Assembly (NCBI RefSeq): GCF_003585765.1
Contig: NZ_CP021235.1
Span: forward strand, 2,294,001 to 2,358,000
Length of the DNA: 64,000 nucleotides
From: Pontibacter actiniarum
GTDB taxonomy: Bacteria; Bacteroidota; Bacteroidia; Cytophagales; Hymenobacteraceae
Direction of reading: 5' to 3'
Shown here: in pieces, positions 51,780 to 61,327 of the stretch
How positions within the stretch are numbered: position 1 is the first letter of the stretch
How the letters are laid out: the number at the start of each line of letters is the position of its first letter
The notes under the pieces: generated by a model
What the model was told of the DNA's origin: nothing
The model's input: only the letters and a program-made list of their open reading frames with translations
Database searches by the model: none
Program-made: the position numbers and the translations under genes

Positions 51780-52994
51780 TTAGCTGAGCACAAGGCTGGC
51801 CGGTCCGAACTCCTCGTAATGGATGGCCGTGGCCGGAATCCCCATAGCCGTCAGGTCCTGAAACTGCTTTTCAATGAACGGCGCAGGGCCGCAGACATAA
51901 TAGTCAGCGCCCTCCAAAAGGGCCTGCTCTTTTAGCTTGCCCAGTTCCACGATTCCCTCGTATACCCCTTCCACCTGCATGTCCTCGTCCAGGGTATCGT
52001 AGAAAATATGTTTTCTCAGCCCGCCATGCTGCGTTTCCAGCGTAGTAAGCGGCTCCCGGAAAGCGTGCACTTTTTTGTTTCTGCAGCCGTGCACCCAGAC
52101 AACCTCTCTGTCGCTGTTCGTGCCAGCCAGGTACTCCAGCATACTCAGCAGGGGAGTCTGCCCCACCCCGCCACTTACAAATACAACTGGTGTGCTCTTG
52201 CCTGTGTCAAGGATAAAATCTCCTGCTGGAGGAGCCACCTCGATCACTTCGCCCTCCTGTACTGCATCGTGCAACCTGTTGCTGATCATACCGTTCGGGT
52301 TGCCGCCTGCACCAGGTTCCCTTTTCACGGAGATGCGGTAATGGCTGCCGTTCGGGGCGCTCGAGAGGCTGTACTGGCGGGGCTGCAGCAGGTTTAGCTC
52401 CGGCAGGAACAAGCGCAGGCTGATGTACTGCCCGGGCAGGAAATCAGCAACTTTGCCCCCATCGGCAGGATATAGGTAGAAAGAAGTGATCTCCTCCGAC
52501 TCCTTTACTTTCTGCTTTACAATAAAAGGTCGCCAGCCGGTCCAACCTCCTTCCTTCGCCACCGCCTCGCTGTACAGGCTCTTCTCCAGCCCCGTCATCA
52601 AATCCGCCAGTTGCTGGTAGGCCACGGCCCATGCCTCGATCAACTCGTCCGTGGCTCCCTCACCCAGCACTTCCCCGATAGAGGCGAGCAGGTGCTTGCC
52701 TACGATGGCATAATGCTCCGGGCGGATATCCAGGCTCACGTGCTTGTGGCCAATCTTGGTCACGGCTGAAACCAGGACACTGGGGTCCTCAATGTGCTCT
52801 GCGTATGCCAACACGGCCAATGCCAGGGACAGCTGCTGCTTTCCATTGCCTTGGTTTCCCATGTTAAACACGTTCTTCAACTCCGGGTTATGTGTAAACA
52901 TGCGGCTGTAAAAGTGCGTGGTCAGGGCAACCCCATGCTTACGCAGCACTGGTACTGTTGCCTTGATCAGTTCTTTTTGCTCATTCGTTATCAT
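51780..52994 (-). CDS. hmp: Flavohemoglobin / nitric oxide dioxygenase
   Basis: 404 residues, full length. Globin domain with Tyr29, Gln53 and proximal His85 (KIGHKHVSL) at the same positions as in E. coli Hmp. FAD domain with LPGQYISLRL and RQYSLSSAP. NAD domain with GGVGQTPLLSML and YYVCGPAPFIEKQ. It converts NO and O2 to nitrate with NADPH or NADH. Position beside the putative nitrate reductase fits a nitrogen-oxide detoxification role. The interrupted cupin gene lies about 100 bp upstream in the same direction. Confidence 0.97.
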   Translation of the reverse strand: MITNEQKELIKATVPVLRKHGVALTTHFYSRMFTHNPELKNVFNMGNQGNGKQQLSLALAVLAYAEHIEDPSVLVSAVTKIGHKHVSLDIRPEHYAIVGKHLLASIGEVLGEGATDELIEAWAVAYQQLADLMTGLEKSLYSEAVAKEGGWTGWRPFIVKQKVKESEEITSFYLYPADGGKVADFLPGQYISLRLFLPELNLLQPRQYSLSSAPNGSHYRISVKREPGAGGNPNGMISNRLHDAVQEGEVIEVAPPAGDFILDTGKSTPVVFVSGGVGQTPLLSMLEYLAGTNSDREVVWVHGCRNKKVHAFREPLTTLETQHGGLRKHIFYDTLDEDMQVEGVYEGIVELGKLKEQALLEGADYYVCGPAPFIEKQFQDLTAMGIPATAIHYEEFGPASLVLS

Positions 52995-53094
52995 AAATTA
53001 CTGCATTAGTTCAACTCAAAGTTACAACACAGGATAGGGGCGTAAAATGATATTTGTCATCTTACATAAGCTTGACGCGTCTGTTAAGCACTCT

Positions 53095-53823
53095 TTAAAT
53101 AGCCAGCGTCAGCAGAAAGACCGCTTCTTCCAGCGCATGGACGCTGTGGGGAATGCCTGCGTGAAGTGCCAGCATTTGCCCTTCCCCTACCTCTGCTGCA
53201 CGCTACTCCGTAGTAAACCTGATCTTTCCTTCAAGCACCTGTACGCTAATGATGCCGGGAGCCGTGTGTGTTTTCATCTCCGCGCCCTGGTGCAGTGCCA
53301 CAAGTACGATCCGCATGCCAGTGGTCTTGTAAACCGTGATAGCGTTCCGATCGCTGCTGCTCCAGGTCTGCTCCTGTTTGATCTGTCTTCTGAAGGAGTA
53401 CAGGTCTACCTCTACCAGCGGGCCATCGAGCGGTGCGGACGCACGCTGGCGGGCAGGTTCATGAAGCCCTCCCGCTGGGGCTGCCTGGGGCGCTTTGGCG
53501 CTCTTAACGTTTATCTTTTCCTTCAACGCCTTTACCAAGTCTCCCGCCCTGGCGTCGCTGTACATCCCGTAGCCATCCACGAGCGTTCCTTTCACATCCA
53601 ATTTGGTGGAGGAAATGGCATACACCACGGCCTCGTCACCCGGATCCGATATTCCCTCAAAGCGATAAAACGTATCCACCACGAACTCGTCGGGGTGAAT
53701 CTTCAACGTATTACCGTGGCACGACAGGCAGTTGTCGTCCAAATTGAAATCCACAATGTAGCCTTCTCTTTTAAGCTTGTCCAAAGCTTCCGAAACGGTG
53801 CTCATAGTATCCATAACAATCAT
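53095..53823 (-). pseudogene. Two-domain gene (PRPP-synthetase-like plus cupin) with in-frame TAG
   Basis: The first 206 codons encode an N-terminal domain (STVSEALDKLKREGYIVDFN, CLSCHGNTLKIHPDEFVVDT), labelled phosphoribosylpyrophosphate-synthetase-like in Bacteroidota, then a linker and the start of a cupin (GMRIVLVALHQGAEMKTHTA, SVQVLEGKIRFTTE). A TAG at 53203-53205 stops the frame. Immediately after it, in the same frame, the cupin continues (RAAEVGEGQMLALHAGIPHS, VHALEEAVFLLTLAI) to TAA at 53095-53097. No other damage is visible. Either a recent nonsense mutation, readthrough or a sequencing error. Alternative starts: ATG at 53814 and 53805. Confidence 0.75.
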
Positions 53824-54259
53824 TTAATGTGTGGGGAAAAGAGTTTACATCACCATGAGGCCGGAGTTCTTGGAAGTACCGGTAAAGCCGCCATGGTGTT
53901 TTCAGTTATACGCAACGAGGGATTGCTGTTTCAATATGGCGTAAAATGCTTTGGCTTTAGGCGCTTTACCATACCTACGCAAGGGCAGCGGGGCTGGTAA
54001 CAGTAACCAAAAGCGCCCCCCCTTTTTAAACAGGCAAACTGACAGGCACCCGATACTGGTGGCTAAAGCAATCGACTCTCATGGAAAGCACAAGTGTGGC
54101 CCTCTGGTAGCTGTTAGCGCGCAAAACAGTACTGGCGTTCCTGCGCCGCTTTTTACGGCTTCATCGGCTGGAGCGGTGCTCCTTGTTGCCCTCTAAAACT
54201 GACACTACCTTGATGCTCAAATCCTGGCTTCACGACAAGTAACGTGCATAAGAATGGCG
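53824..54259. other. Intergenic region without a supported gene
   Basis: About 430 bp between the cupin gene start and the terminator of the lipoprotein gene. Short frames on both strands match nothing I know. Presumed promoter for the minus-strand cupin-hmp unit. Confidence 0.4.
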
Positions 54260-54307
54260 AAAGCCCGGGTACCTGCCTCCTATACAGGAAACGGACAACC
54301 GGGCTTT
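54260..54307 (-). terminator. Terminator-like hairpin after the 284-aa lipoprotein gene
   Basis: Stem AAAGCCCGG / CCGGGCTTT with a 30-base loop, 21 bp past the stop on the minus strand. The closing T run is short. Confidence 0.55.
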
Positions 54308-54327
54308 GGAATAAGGGTTTACTTTTC

Positions 54328-55182
54328 TTAGCTGGCTTTCAGCGTGATGGTTCTTTCCACACTGTTGTAAGGCCCGGGCAGCACTTTGCCGTCCTCGCCT
54401 ATCAGTTCCAGCTTAATGGTGTTTTCGCCCATCGGCAGCCCTTCCATGACATAGGGCAGCCACCTGTCCAGCATGAATGTTGTTCCGTTGATGGTGGCCC
54501 TTACCTTATTGCCCTCAGGGGAAAGACCTGTATTAACCAGGTAAAAGTCCAGCATGATGCGCTTGGCCTCCTCGCCGGTATACTCCCCTTTCGGGCGGCT
54601 ATAGAACATGTGCGGCGCGTTCACATCAAAGTCTGCCTTTTGCGCTGGATTCCCTGCTGTCACCACGCGCAGGTCATAGGCGCCCTCGTGCTTCAGGCTC
54701 TCGTGGTAGGAGCGGGACAGAAACGAGAGAATCACATGCTCACCCTCTTCCAGCTCCTTTGCAAAAGCGGTGTCATAGTGGGCCGTGTAAGGCTGGTTGT
54801 CCACGAGGTTATGGATATGCTGGCCCTGGTGCGAGTTGGCCATATGCTCGGCATGCGGGGACGATGTCGCCTTGGTAAGCTGGTAGTTCTCCAGCTCGTA
54901 GGAGAAATTCACCGGGCCCGGCTTCACCGTGCCGCCCGCCGCAGGCTCGATCATTTTCAAGGCTGCATCCGGAAACTTGGGAGAGTCGTCAAACGCATAC
55001 ACTCTCAAACCATCCTTGCTCATCACATCCCCTGCCGGTGTAGGAGCTTCGTTCGCCGCAGCGACAGAGTCTTGCATCGCCATGGAGTCCTGACCTGCAC
55101 CTTCCTGGTTTTGCTCATTAGAGGTGCAGGAAGTAAAGGATAGCATAAGTGAGGAGGCCAGTAGCAGATGTGCTTTTTTCAT
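54328..55182 (-). CDS. Lipoprotein of unknown function (labelled phosphopeptide-binding in relatives)
   Basis: 284 residues. Lipobox TSC (Cys19, MLSFTSCTSN), then a Gln/Ser/Ala-rich linker. Two beta-domain halves contain VYAFDDSPKFPDAALKMIEP, TVKPGPVNFSYELENYQLTK and ATINGTTFMLDRWLPYVMEG. A His-rich stretch (HAEHMANSHQGQHIHNLVDN, about 110-130) could bind metal. No enzyme motif. It stands alone with its own terminator. Assignment to a function is not possible from sequence. Confidence 0.8.
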   Translation of the reverse strand: MKKAHLLLASSLMLSFTSCTSNEQNQEGAGQDSMAMQDSVAAANEAPTPAGDVMSKDGLRVYAFDDSPKFPDAALKMIEPAAGGTVKPGPVNFSYELENYQLTKATSSPHAEHMANSHQGQHIHNLVDNQPYTAHYDTAFAKELEEGEHVILSFLSRSYHESLKHEGAYDLRVVTAGNPAQKADFDVNAPHMFYSRPKGEYTGEEAKRIMLDFYLVNTGLSPEGNKVRATINGTTFMLDRWLPYVMEGLPMGENTIKLELIGEDGKVLPGPYNSVERTITLKAS

Positions 55183-55499
55183 ATGTATAGGGTTTAGGTT
55201 AGAGTTCCGGCTAAGGTAGTCATTTTATATGATCCGAACAGGAGAAGCTGGGGCTTGAGGCCCCATTGCTAGGCATGTCAGGAGGTAGGCATCCTATGGT
55301 AAACGTTGTGACTGGATACAGCTGATTCCGGTTCGACTTTATTTTGAATGCGTTTGATTGACATCTGGCACTGCTGTTTCTTTGGTTAGCAGGTTCTACT
55401 GCTTCTTCCTTCAGTAACACATAAAAACACACTTGTCTGTGATGGGCGAGGCATTTGGCCTGTTCTTCTGCTTCAACCACATGTACCAACGATTCCCCC

Positions 55500-57926
55500 C
55501 TAGTTTCCCCCGGCCCTGTCTGCTTCGTTTAAGTCAACCGGACGCTTCTTAGTTTCAAACTTCTCTCCTCTATTGAAGCGATAGCGCAGGTTTATCCTAA
55601 AGCTCTGCGTGCCATTGTATTGCTTTGAGGTGATCGCGTTTCCGCTTATAGTGGTGTTGCCGGCAATTTTCTTGGTTTTAAATATATCTGTCACGCTCAG
55701 GCTCAGATCCAGCTTTTCATTCATAAAGGAGCGTTTTAAGCCAGCATCCACCCACCAATTAGCCTCCAGTTTGTACAGGCCGTAGGCAACAGGGCCCTGG
55801 TAACAGGCATTCATCTCCATGCGCACATCCGCCGGGAGTAGAATCTGATGGTTTGTTTGAGCTAGAACCGTTACCTGCTCGTTCTGCAATACCTGATCGT
55901 CTCTTTTCTGTGCATAGCTCTGGTAGAGCAAAGTAGCGTTGCTACTCACTTCCCACCGTGCCGACACCCGCACGGGAGCAACCAGCGTAGCACTCGCACT
56001 CTCCATGTCATCCACGTTCTGCTGTTGAAGTATAGTGACCTGATCTGCAGAAATCTGAACCGGCACCTCTGCCACGAAGTCTTTTGTAAGCGAGTAGCCC
56101 AGTACCAAGTTATAGCGCTGCCTATAGCTTTGAGTAAGCGAGAAGGAATGCGTGTACTGTGGCTTTAGGTAAGGGTTGCCCTCTACCAGTGTATAAGGGT
56201 CAAGGTAGAACATGAACGGATTAAGCGTCTCATAACGCGGCCTTATTATTCCTCGGCTGTAGCTGTAGCTGATCTGGTACGCATCATTTACGCTATGCTG
56301 CACAAAGAGGCTCGGAAACAGGTCCACATACTTGCGGTCGGTGCTTTGGCTCAGGGTCACCGAACGCCCCTCGGCTACAGTCTGTTCAGCGCGAAGTCCC
56401 CCCTGCAGTTTCCATTTTCCGCCAAGTTGAGCCGCGTAGTTGGCGTAGGCAGCATATATGTTTTCCTTGTAGACAAAGTGGTTGCTTCTGCTCTCGTCCA
56501 GGTGTTTCACCATGTCTGCTGTTGTGTAAAAGCGGAGGTCGTTATCTGATACGACGTGGCTTACCTTGGCTCCCATTTCCAGTTTACCCGCCTTATCAAA
56601 CAGCATTGTAAAATCGGTTCTGGCTGAGTATATATCGTAACTGGTCGGATTCTCTGATAGCAGCAGGTCTTCGCTCACAGGGGATACACTGCCCAGGCTG
56701 TCAAACTTGTTCAGGAAGCTTGCCTTGTCGTCACTCTTCAAGCGCACATAGTCTACATCAGCCGAGAGTGTAGTGCCAAGGGTGTCCAACTTGCCTAGGT
56801 AGTGCAGGTTCAGGGCACTGTTGCTGTACCTTGTCTTCGATACGTTGGCGGCATTTACATACAGGTCCTTCTGCGGGTTTGCATGACGCAGATAGGTGTT
56901 TGCCTGCACCTCATCCTCTGCCAGGTAGCGGGAAACCCTACCGAACACACCTACACTATGCTGGTTGTTGAGAGCATAATCCGTTCCCATCCGTAAAACG
57001 GGCACAAATTGGGTGCCCTCTTCTTTCATCCGCTGCTTCAAGCGCACGTCTGGGTTATCAGAAGTGGTGCGCAGCATGTTATTGGTGCGCAAGCGGGTGC
57101 GCTCCGCCACATCCAGGCTCGCAAAAAAACTCCACTTGCCCTGCTTGTAGTTCAGATCGGTACCGGCGGTGTAACCGTGCAGCTCGGCATATTGATACCC
57201 TGCATATACACTACCGTTCATACCGGCCATCGTGTTCTTCTTCAGGTTGATGTTGATGATACCGGACGCACCCTCCGCTTCGTACTTGGCTGAAGGGTTA
57301 GTGATGATCTCCAGGTCCCTAATGTTTTCCGCCGACATACTTTGCAGCAGGTTCTGCAGCTCCTTGCCGGTCAGGTATGATGCCCTGCCGTCGATCATGA
57401 CCTGCACGCCAGCCTTGCCGTTTAGCTTTATATTGCCTTCCTGGTCTACCCACACCCCCGGAGACTTAGTGAGCACCTCGAAAGCAGTGGCGCCTCCTGC
57501 CATGGCCGTACCCTCCACGCTCACCACCGTCTTATCGGCCTGGGTTACCACGGCAGGGCGCATGGCCTGTACTACCACCTCACCCAGCAGCTCTGCATCT
57601 TCCTGCAGGGTAAGGCTGCCCAAGTCTTTGCTGGAATCAATTCCATCCACATCAAACACGGCTGTTTCTAACGGCGTGTAGCCAACCATGCTTAGCCTGA
57701 GTTTGTACTTGCCAGCACCTGGCGTTCCGATCTGGAAGCTGCCTTCCGCACCGGCAATTGTTCCGGACACCACGGCACCGTCTGCCGCTTTCAGCACAGC
57801 CACGTTTACAAAGCCCAAGGGCTGCCCGCTGGCGTCGTGCACAGTGCCGGAAAGCATACCCTGAGCCAGATCATGCTGGCTAATACACAGTGACAGGAGC
57901 AGAAGAAGGAGTCTTAACGGTTTCAT
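55500..57926 (-). CDS. Outer-membrane beta-barrel family protein (second OMP_b-brl_3 member)
   Basis: 808 residues. Signal peptide about 1-23, carboxypeptidase-like domain about 25-110 (GTVHDASGQPLGFVNVAVLK), plug-like domain about 115-235 (KSPGVWVDQEGNIKLNGKAG, IRDLEIITNPSAKYEAEGAS) and a barrel to the C-terminus (FRINLRYRFNRGEKFETKKR). Same architecture as the protein at 631-3072 but diverged. Divergent from the LytS/LytTR pair, which may regulate it (inference from position). Start ATG 57924-57926. Confidence 0.92.
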   Translation of the reverse strand: MKPLRLLLLLLSLCISQHDLAQGMLSGTVHDASGQPLGFVNVAVLKAADGAVVSGTIAGAEGSFQIGTPGAGKYKLRLSMVGYTPLETAVFDVDGIDSSKDLGSLTLQEDAELLGEVVVQAMRPAVVTQADKTVVSVEGTAMAGGATAFEVLTKSPGVWVDQEGNIKLNGKAGVQVMIDGRASYLTGKELQNLLQSMSAENIRDLEIITNPSAKYEAEGASGIININLKKNTMAGMNGSVYAGYQYAELHGYTAGTDLNYKQGKWSFFASLDVAERTRLRTNNMLRTTSDNPDVRLKQRMKEEGTQFVPVLRMGTDYALNNQHSVGVFGRVSRYLAEDEVQANTYLRHANPQKDLYVNAANVSKTRYSNSALNLHYLGKLDTLGTTLSADVDYVRLKSDDKASFLNKFDSLGSVSPVSEDLLLSENPTSYDIYSARTDFTMLFDKAGKLEMGAKVSHVVSDNDLRFYTTADMVKHLDESRSNHFVYKENIYAAYANYAAQLGGKWKLQGGLRAEQTVAEGRSVTLSQSTDRKYVDLFPSLFVQHSVNDAYQISYSYSRGIIRPRYETLNPFMFYLDPYTLVEGNPYLKPQYTHSFSLTQSYRQRYNLVLGYSLTKDFVAEVPVQISADQVTILQQQNVDDMESASATLVAPVRVSARWEVSSNATLLYQSYAQKRDDQVLQNEQVTVLAQTNHQILLPADVRMEMNACYQGPVAYGLYKLEANWWVDAGLKRSFMNEKLDLSLSVTDIFKTKKIAGNTTISGNAITSKQYNGTQSFRINLRYRFNRGEKFETKKRPVDLNEADRAGGN

Positions 57927-58255
57927 AGTTTTGTTCTTTTCTTAGTTGTTTTTTATCTTCAGCTTTGCGCTGTTTGTGCACCAAAGATGAAAAGACACAG
58001 CAGGCTATGAAACCAGATTCGGATGAACCGGGACTTTGGGGGAATGAACCGGAATATAACCTGAATGAAAAAGAAAACCGACGGAAAGGAAAAGCCTCTC
58101 CGAAGTATGAGAGGTGCTCCAAAGTATTTTGCAGGTGTCTTTAGAGCCGGCAGGAGGGGCAATGTCAGCCTATTACCCTTGCAAATTGGCAGGAACTTCC
58201 AGTAATTAGCACCAAGCAGGAAATACACCTTTCACTACAACCGCCCTCCCAGCAG

Positions 58256-59290
58256 ATGCACCTTAATCGGAATCTTGTACTTACTAGAATTGGTACAGCA
58301 GCCTTAACATCCCTCTTCTTTTACTACACGTTTGTCTTCATCAACCTAGGCACTGTGTTCTGGTATGAGGCAAGTGCGCTAAGAGAACTGCTGCTCGTGT
58401 TCCTGTTCCTGATCTTCACCTTCTGGATGCACGACAGGATTTCAACGCGCTTCAATGCGCCTCCTTTCCCAAAGCTACCTGCTTCCATCTATGCTTCTTT
58501 AGAGGCCGCTTCCGTTATCGCAGGCAGCCTCTTCCTGTGTCTGCTCTTGGTGTACCTGCCGACGCACCTCCTCCTGCCAAGCGCGGAGGTGCTGCCTCTC
58601 CGGGTGAGGCTAGGCTTTGTGGTAGGGGCCATTATCTCCCTCTTCTTCTATTATCTTGTGGAGCGCGAACGGAAAGTAAAGCAGCTGCAGGAGGAGCACT
58701 TACGGGCAGAGCAACTGCAAAAAGAGACCTACAGGGCACAGCTGGAAGCGCTTAAAAACCAGGTGAACCCGCACTTCCTCTTTAACAGCCTGAATGTGCT
58801 CAACTCGCTCATTTACGTTGATCAGGATAGGGCCGCTGCTTTCCTGAGTCAGCTATCGGAGGTTTACCGCTCCCTGCTCGACAGCAGTGGCAAGCAACTG
58901 GTGCCTCTGAAAAAGGAACTTGAACTGGTGCAGGCCTATATTCACCTGCTGAAGACACGGTTCGGCGCCAACGTGCAGTTTCTGGTGGAGGTCCCGGATG
59001 CCTACCGGCAGTTGGAGCTTCCTCCTACTGCGGTGCAAATGCTGCTTGAGAACGCTATCAAGCACAACGGCTATACTTCGCAGAAGCCCCTTCAGATTTC
59101 TATATTTGTGGCAGACGGAAAACTGGTGGTCAAGAATAACCTGCAGCCGCGACTCGATGAAGTAAAATCAACCAGGATTGGCTTAAAGAACATTGGCACC
59201 CGGTACAGCTACCTTACCGGGCAGGAAGTGGAGGTAACGCAAACGGAGCAGGACTTCATCGTGCGCCTGCCCTTACTTAAAGTTGTGTAA
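58256..59290 (+). CDS. LytS/YehU-type sensor histidine kinase
   Basis: 344 residues. Four membrane helices in the first about 135 residues (LTSLFFYYTFVFINLGTVFW; LLLVFLFLIFTFWM; IAGSLFLCLLLVYL; GFVVGAIISLFFYYLV), then a coiled coil and a His_kinase domain with LKNQVNPHFLFNSLNVLNSL (His173). An ATP-binding domain follows with MLLENAIKHNGYTSQKPL and GIGLKNIGTRYSYLTG-like sequence. The response regulator ATG follows its stop by one base. Signal unknown. Confidence 0.93.
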   Translation: MHLNRNLVLTRIGTAALTSLFFYYTFVFINLGTVFWYEASALRELLLVFLFLIFTFWMHDRISTRFNAPPFPKLPASIYASLEAASVIAGSLFLCLLLVYLPTHLLLPSAEVLPLRVRLGFVVGAIISLFFYYLVERERKVKQLQEEHLRAEQLQKETYRAQLEALKNQVNPHFLFNSLNVLNSLIYVDQDRAAAFLSQLSEVYRSLLDSSGKQLVPLKKELELVQAYIHLLKTRFGANVQFLVEVPDAYRQLELPPTAVQMLLENAIKHNGYTSQKPLQISIFVADGKLVVKNNLQPRLDEVKSTRIGLKNIGTRYSYLTGQEVEVTQTEQDFIVRLPLLKVV

Positions 59291-59291
59291 C

Positions 59292-60038
59292 ATGAGAACT
59301 CTTATCATTGAGGATGAGCAACTGGCAGCCGATGCCCTTGGCGCCATTATCACGCGGCTCAGGCCCGAAGCCAGTATTGTTTCTTCTGTTGGGTCTGTAG
59401 AGGAGGCGGTGGAGTGGCTTACCCTGCACCAGAGCCCGGACCTGATTTTCTGTGACATTCACTTATCCGACGGCAGCAGTTTCGGCATCTTTAAGCAGGT
59501 GGAGGTAAAATGTCCCGTTATTTTCACGACAGCATACAACGAGTATGCCATAGAGGCGTTCAAAGTAAACAGTGTGGATTACCTGCTAAAGCCCATCACG
59601 ACGGCGGATGTGGCCCAGGCCCTGAAAAAGTATGAGACCCTGCACCTCAGGCAAGGTATAACAGGTTGGCAGCAATTCCTGCAAGCACAACCGCAGCAAA
59701 CTAAAACAAGGTTTCTTGTAAAACAGGGCCAGACCATCAAGGCTGTTTCGGTGGAGGAAGTGGCTTATTTCCGGGCAGAAGAAGGCGTTGTGTTCCTGGT
59801 AACGCACCAAGGGAAACGCTTTATCATCAACTACACGCTAGACCAGTTGGAAGAGCAATTGGATCGCACTGTTTTCTTCCGGACTAACCGGCAGCTTATC
59901 GCGCACATCAGGGCGGTGCAGGAAGTCCGTCCGTACCTTAAAGGACGGCTGCACCTGTTACTTCAACCGGCCTCAGATACAGACATCATCGTGAGCAACA
60001 GCAAAGCCCAAGCGTTCAAAGAATGGCTGGACCAGTAG
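59292..60038 (+). CDS. LytTR-family response regulator
   Basis: 248 residues from ATG 59292 (MRTLIIEDEQLAADALGA). Receiver domain with phosphoacceptor Asp55 in LIFCDIHLSDGSSFG, FTTAYNEYAIEAF and YLLKPI. LytTR DNA-binding domain about 140-245 (RFLVKQGQTIKAVSVEEVAY, QLEEQLDRTVFFRTNRQLIA). Pairs with the LytS-type kinase one base upstream. The divergent outer-membrane receptor gene is the closest candidate target. Confidence 0.94.
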   Translation: MRTLIIEDEQLAADALGAIITRLRPEASIVSSVGSVEEAVEWLTLHQSPDLIFCDIHLSDGSSFGIFKQVEVKCPVIFTTAYNEYAIEAFKVNSVDYLLKPITTADVAQALKKYETLHLRQGITGWQQFLQAQPQQTKTRFLVKQGQTIKAVSVEEVAYFRAEEGVVFLVTHQGKRFIINYTLDQLEEQLDRTVFFRTNRQLIAHIRAVQEVRPYLKGRLHLLLQPASDTDIIVSNSKAQAFKEWLDQ

Positions 60039-60595
60039 TATCGTAGGCACCGGAGCAACAGAGGCGGCGACAGGTAAACCTGCAGCAGCACCTACTCAGC
60101 ATCAACAGGTTTCTGAACGGTGTTTTTTTCACTATCGTAAGGGTAGAGGTTACCGTTTCAAGGTTGTGATGATTTTAAATAACCTCTGGATTTGGAAGAA
60201 TGGCTTTTAACTTCGCTCTGTTAGCAGGTATCAACCCGCCACACACATACTGCACTCTCACAGACCAGTATAAATCCTAAAGGAAGCCCTCCAAAGACTT
60301 ATTCCAGGTATTTTAAGGCGGTACCGTAAAATATCGAGCCTTCAGCTACCCCGTGGTACCCCCCTATCAATAAAACAGACGACCTACTCATTCGATAGTG
60401 GCTGAACGTATGTCAGGAGTACACACATACATGGTTCTAAAGCCCCGTTCCCACTGCTCATAGGTTCCAGTCATAGGCAACCAAATCGGACAGGTGCGCT
60501 CACACTGGCGGTCAAGAATCACCTAAAGAGGTGTACTCTCTCCAAGAGTTCGTGGTAATAGTCTGATAAGCCATATAATTGGTCCCCATGATGTC
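60039..60595. other. Intergenic region without a supported gene
   Basis: About 560 bp between the response regulator and the convergent YoaK-family gene. No recognisable protein fragment, RNA gene or terminator. Confidence 0.45.
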
Positions 60596-61327
60596 TCACG
60601 TTCGGTGCTGAGCACGGAATAGGCGATAGTAGCTGAGTTTCAGAGTATCGTAGGCTAAGGCTAAGGCAAGAAGCCCGCACGCCACCAGCAGCGTTCCTAA
60701 GTTTAACACGCTGTATACATAACCTCCAACAATGCCCCCCCCAAAGAAAGAGAAAATTATAGCAAACTTCAGATTCACACTCCGTACAAGCTTCATCCAT
60801 TGCCCACCTCTTTTACAAAATAGCAACTGTGACAGCTCGATCCCCAAATCCGTGAAAAGCCCCGTCAGGTGGGTAGTTCTAACTACCGATTTTGAAACCC
60901 GTGTGACTAATGCGTTCTGTAAGCCCATTGCAAATAGCAACAGTAAGGCAACTGTAGTGGCGCTCACCCCGCTTTGCAGCATACGATCCCCCTCCATGCC
61001 CATCAGCAGTAGGATGACAATCTCACAGAACACAGGCCCCACATGGGTCCTTTTATAGCCCTTTCTTAAGGAAAGCTCCGTCACAAGGCTTGACAGAAAC
61101 GACCCCAGGAAAAAAGCGGTAATATAGAGCAGAAAGGTAAGTGCTAAACTGTATTGCTTCCGTTCCACCTGCTCAGCAAAAAAAGCAAAATGACCGGTGA
61201 CGTTCGTTGTCAGGGTGTTTACCGACAGTACTCCGCTAATGTTGACCATCCCGGCAATAAAGGATAGCAGGCCTGCCAGCCTTAGGTTATGCCTGTAAGT
61301 CCTTCTCTTTCCCTGGTGCCGAAACAT
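60596..61327 (-). CDS. YoaK/DUF1275-family membrane protein
   Basis: 243 residues with about six membrane helices. DUF1275 features: LAGLLSFIAGMVNISGVLSV, TTNVTGHFAFFAEQVERKQY, FLGSFLSSLVTELS, MGLQNALVTRVSKSVVRTTH, LTGLFTDLGIELSQLLF. The family occurs widely in bacteria without a proven function; a permease-like role is often guessed. Stands alone on the minus strand. ATG at 61325-61327. Confidence 0.9.
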   Translation of the reverse strand: MFRHQGKRRTYRHNLRLAGLLSFIAGMVNISGVLSVNTLTTNVTGHFAFFAEQVERKQYSLALTFLLYITAFFLGSFLSSLVTELSLRKGYKRTHVGPVFCEIVILLLMGMEGDRMLQSGVSATTVALLLLFAMGLQNALVTRVSKSVVRTTHLTGLFTDLGIELSQLLFCKRGGQWMKLVRSVNLKFAIIFSFFGGGIVGGYVYSVLNLGTLLVACGLLALALAYDTLKLSYYRLFRAQHRT

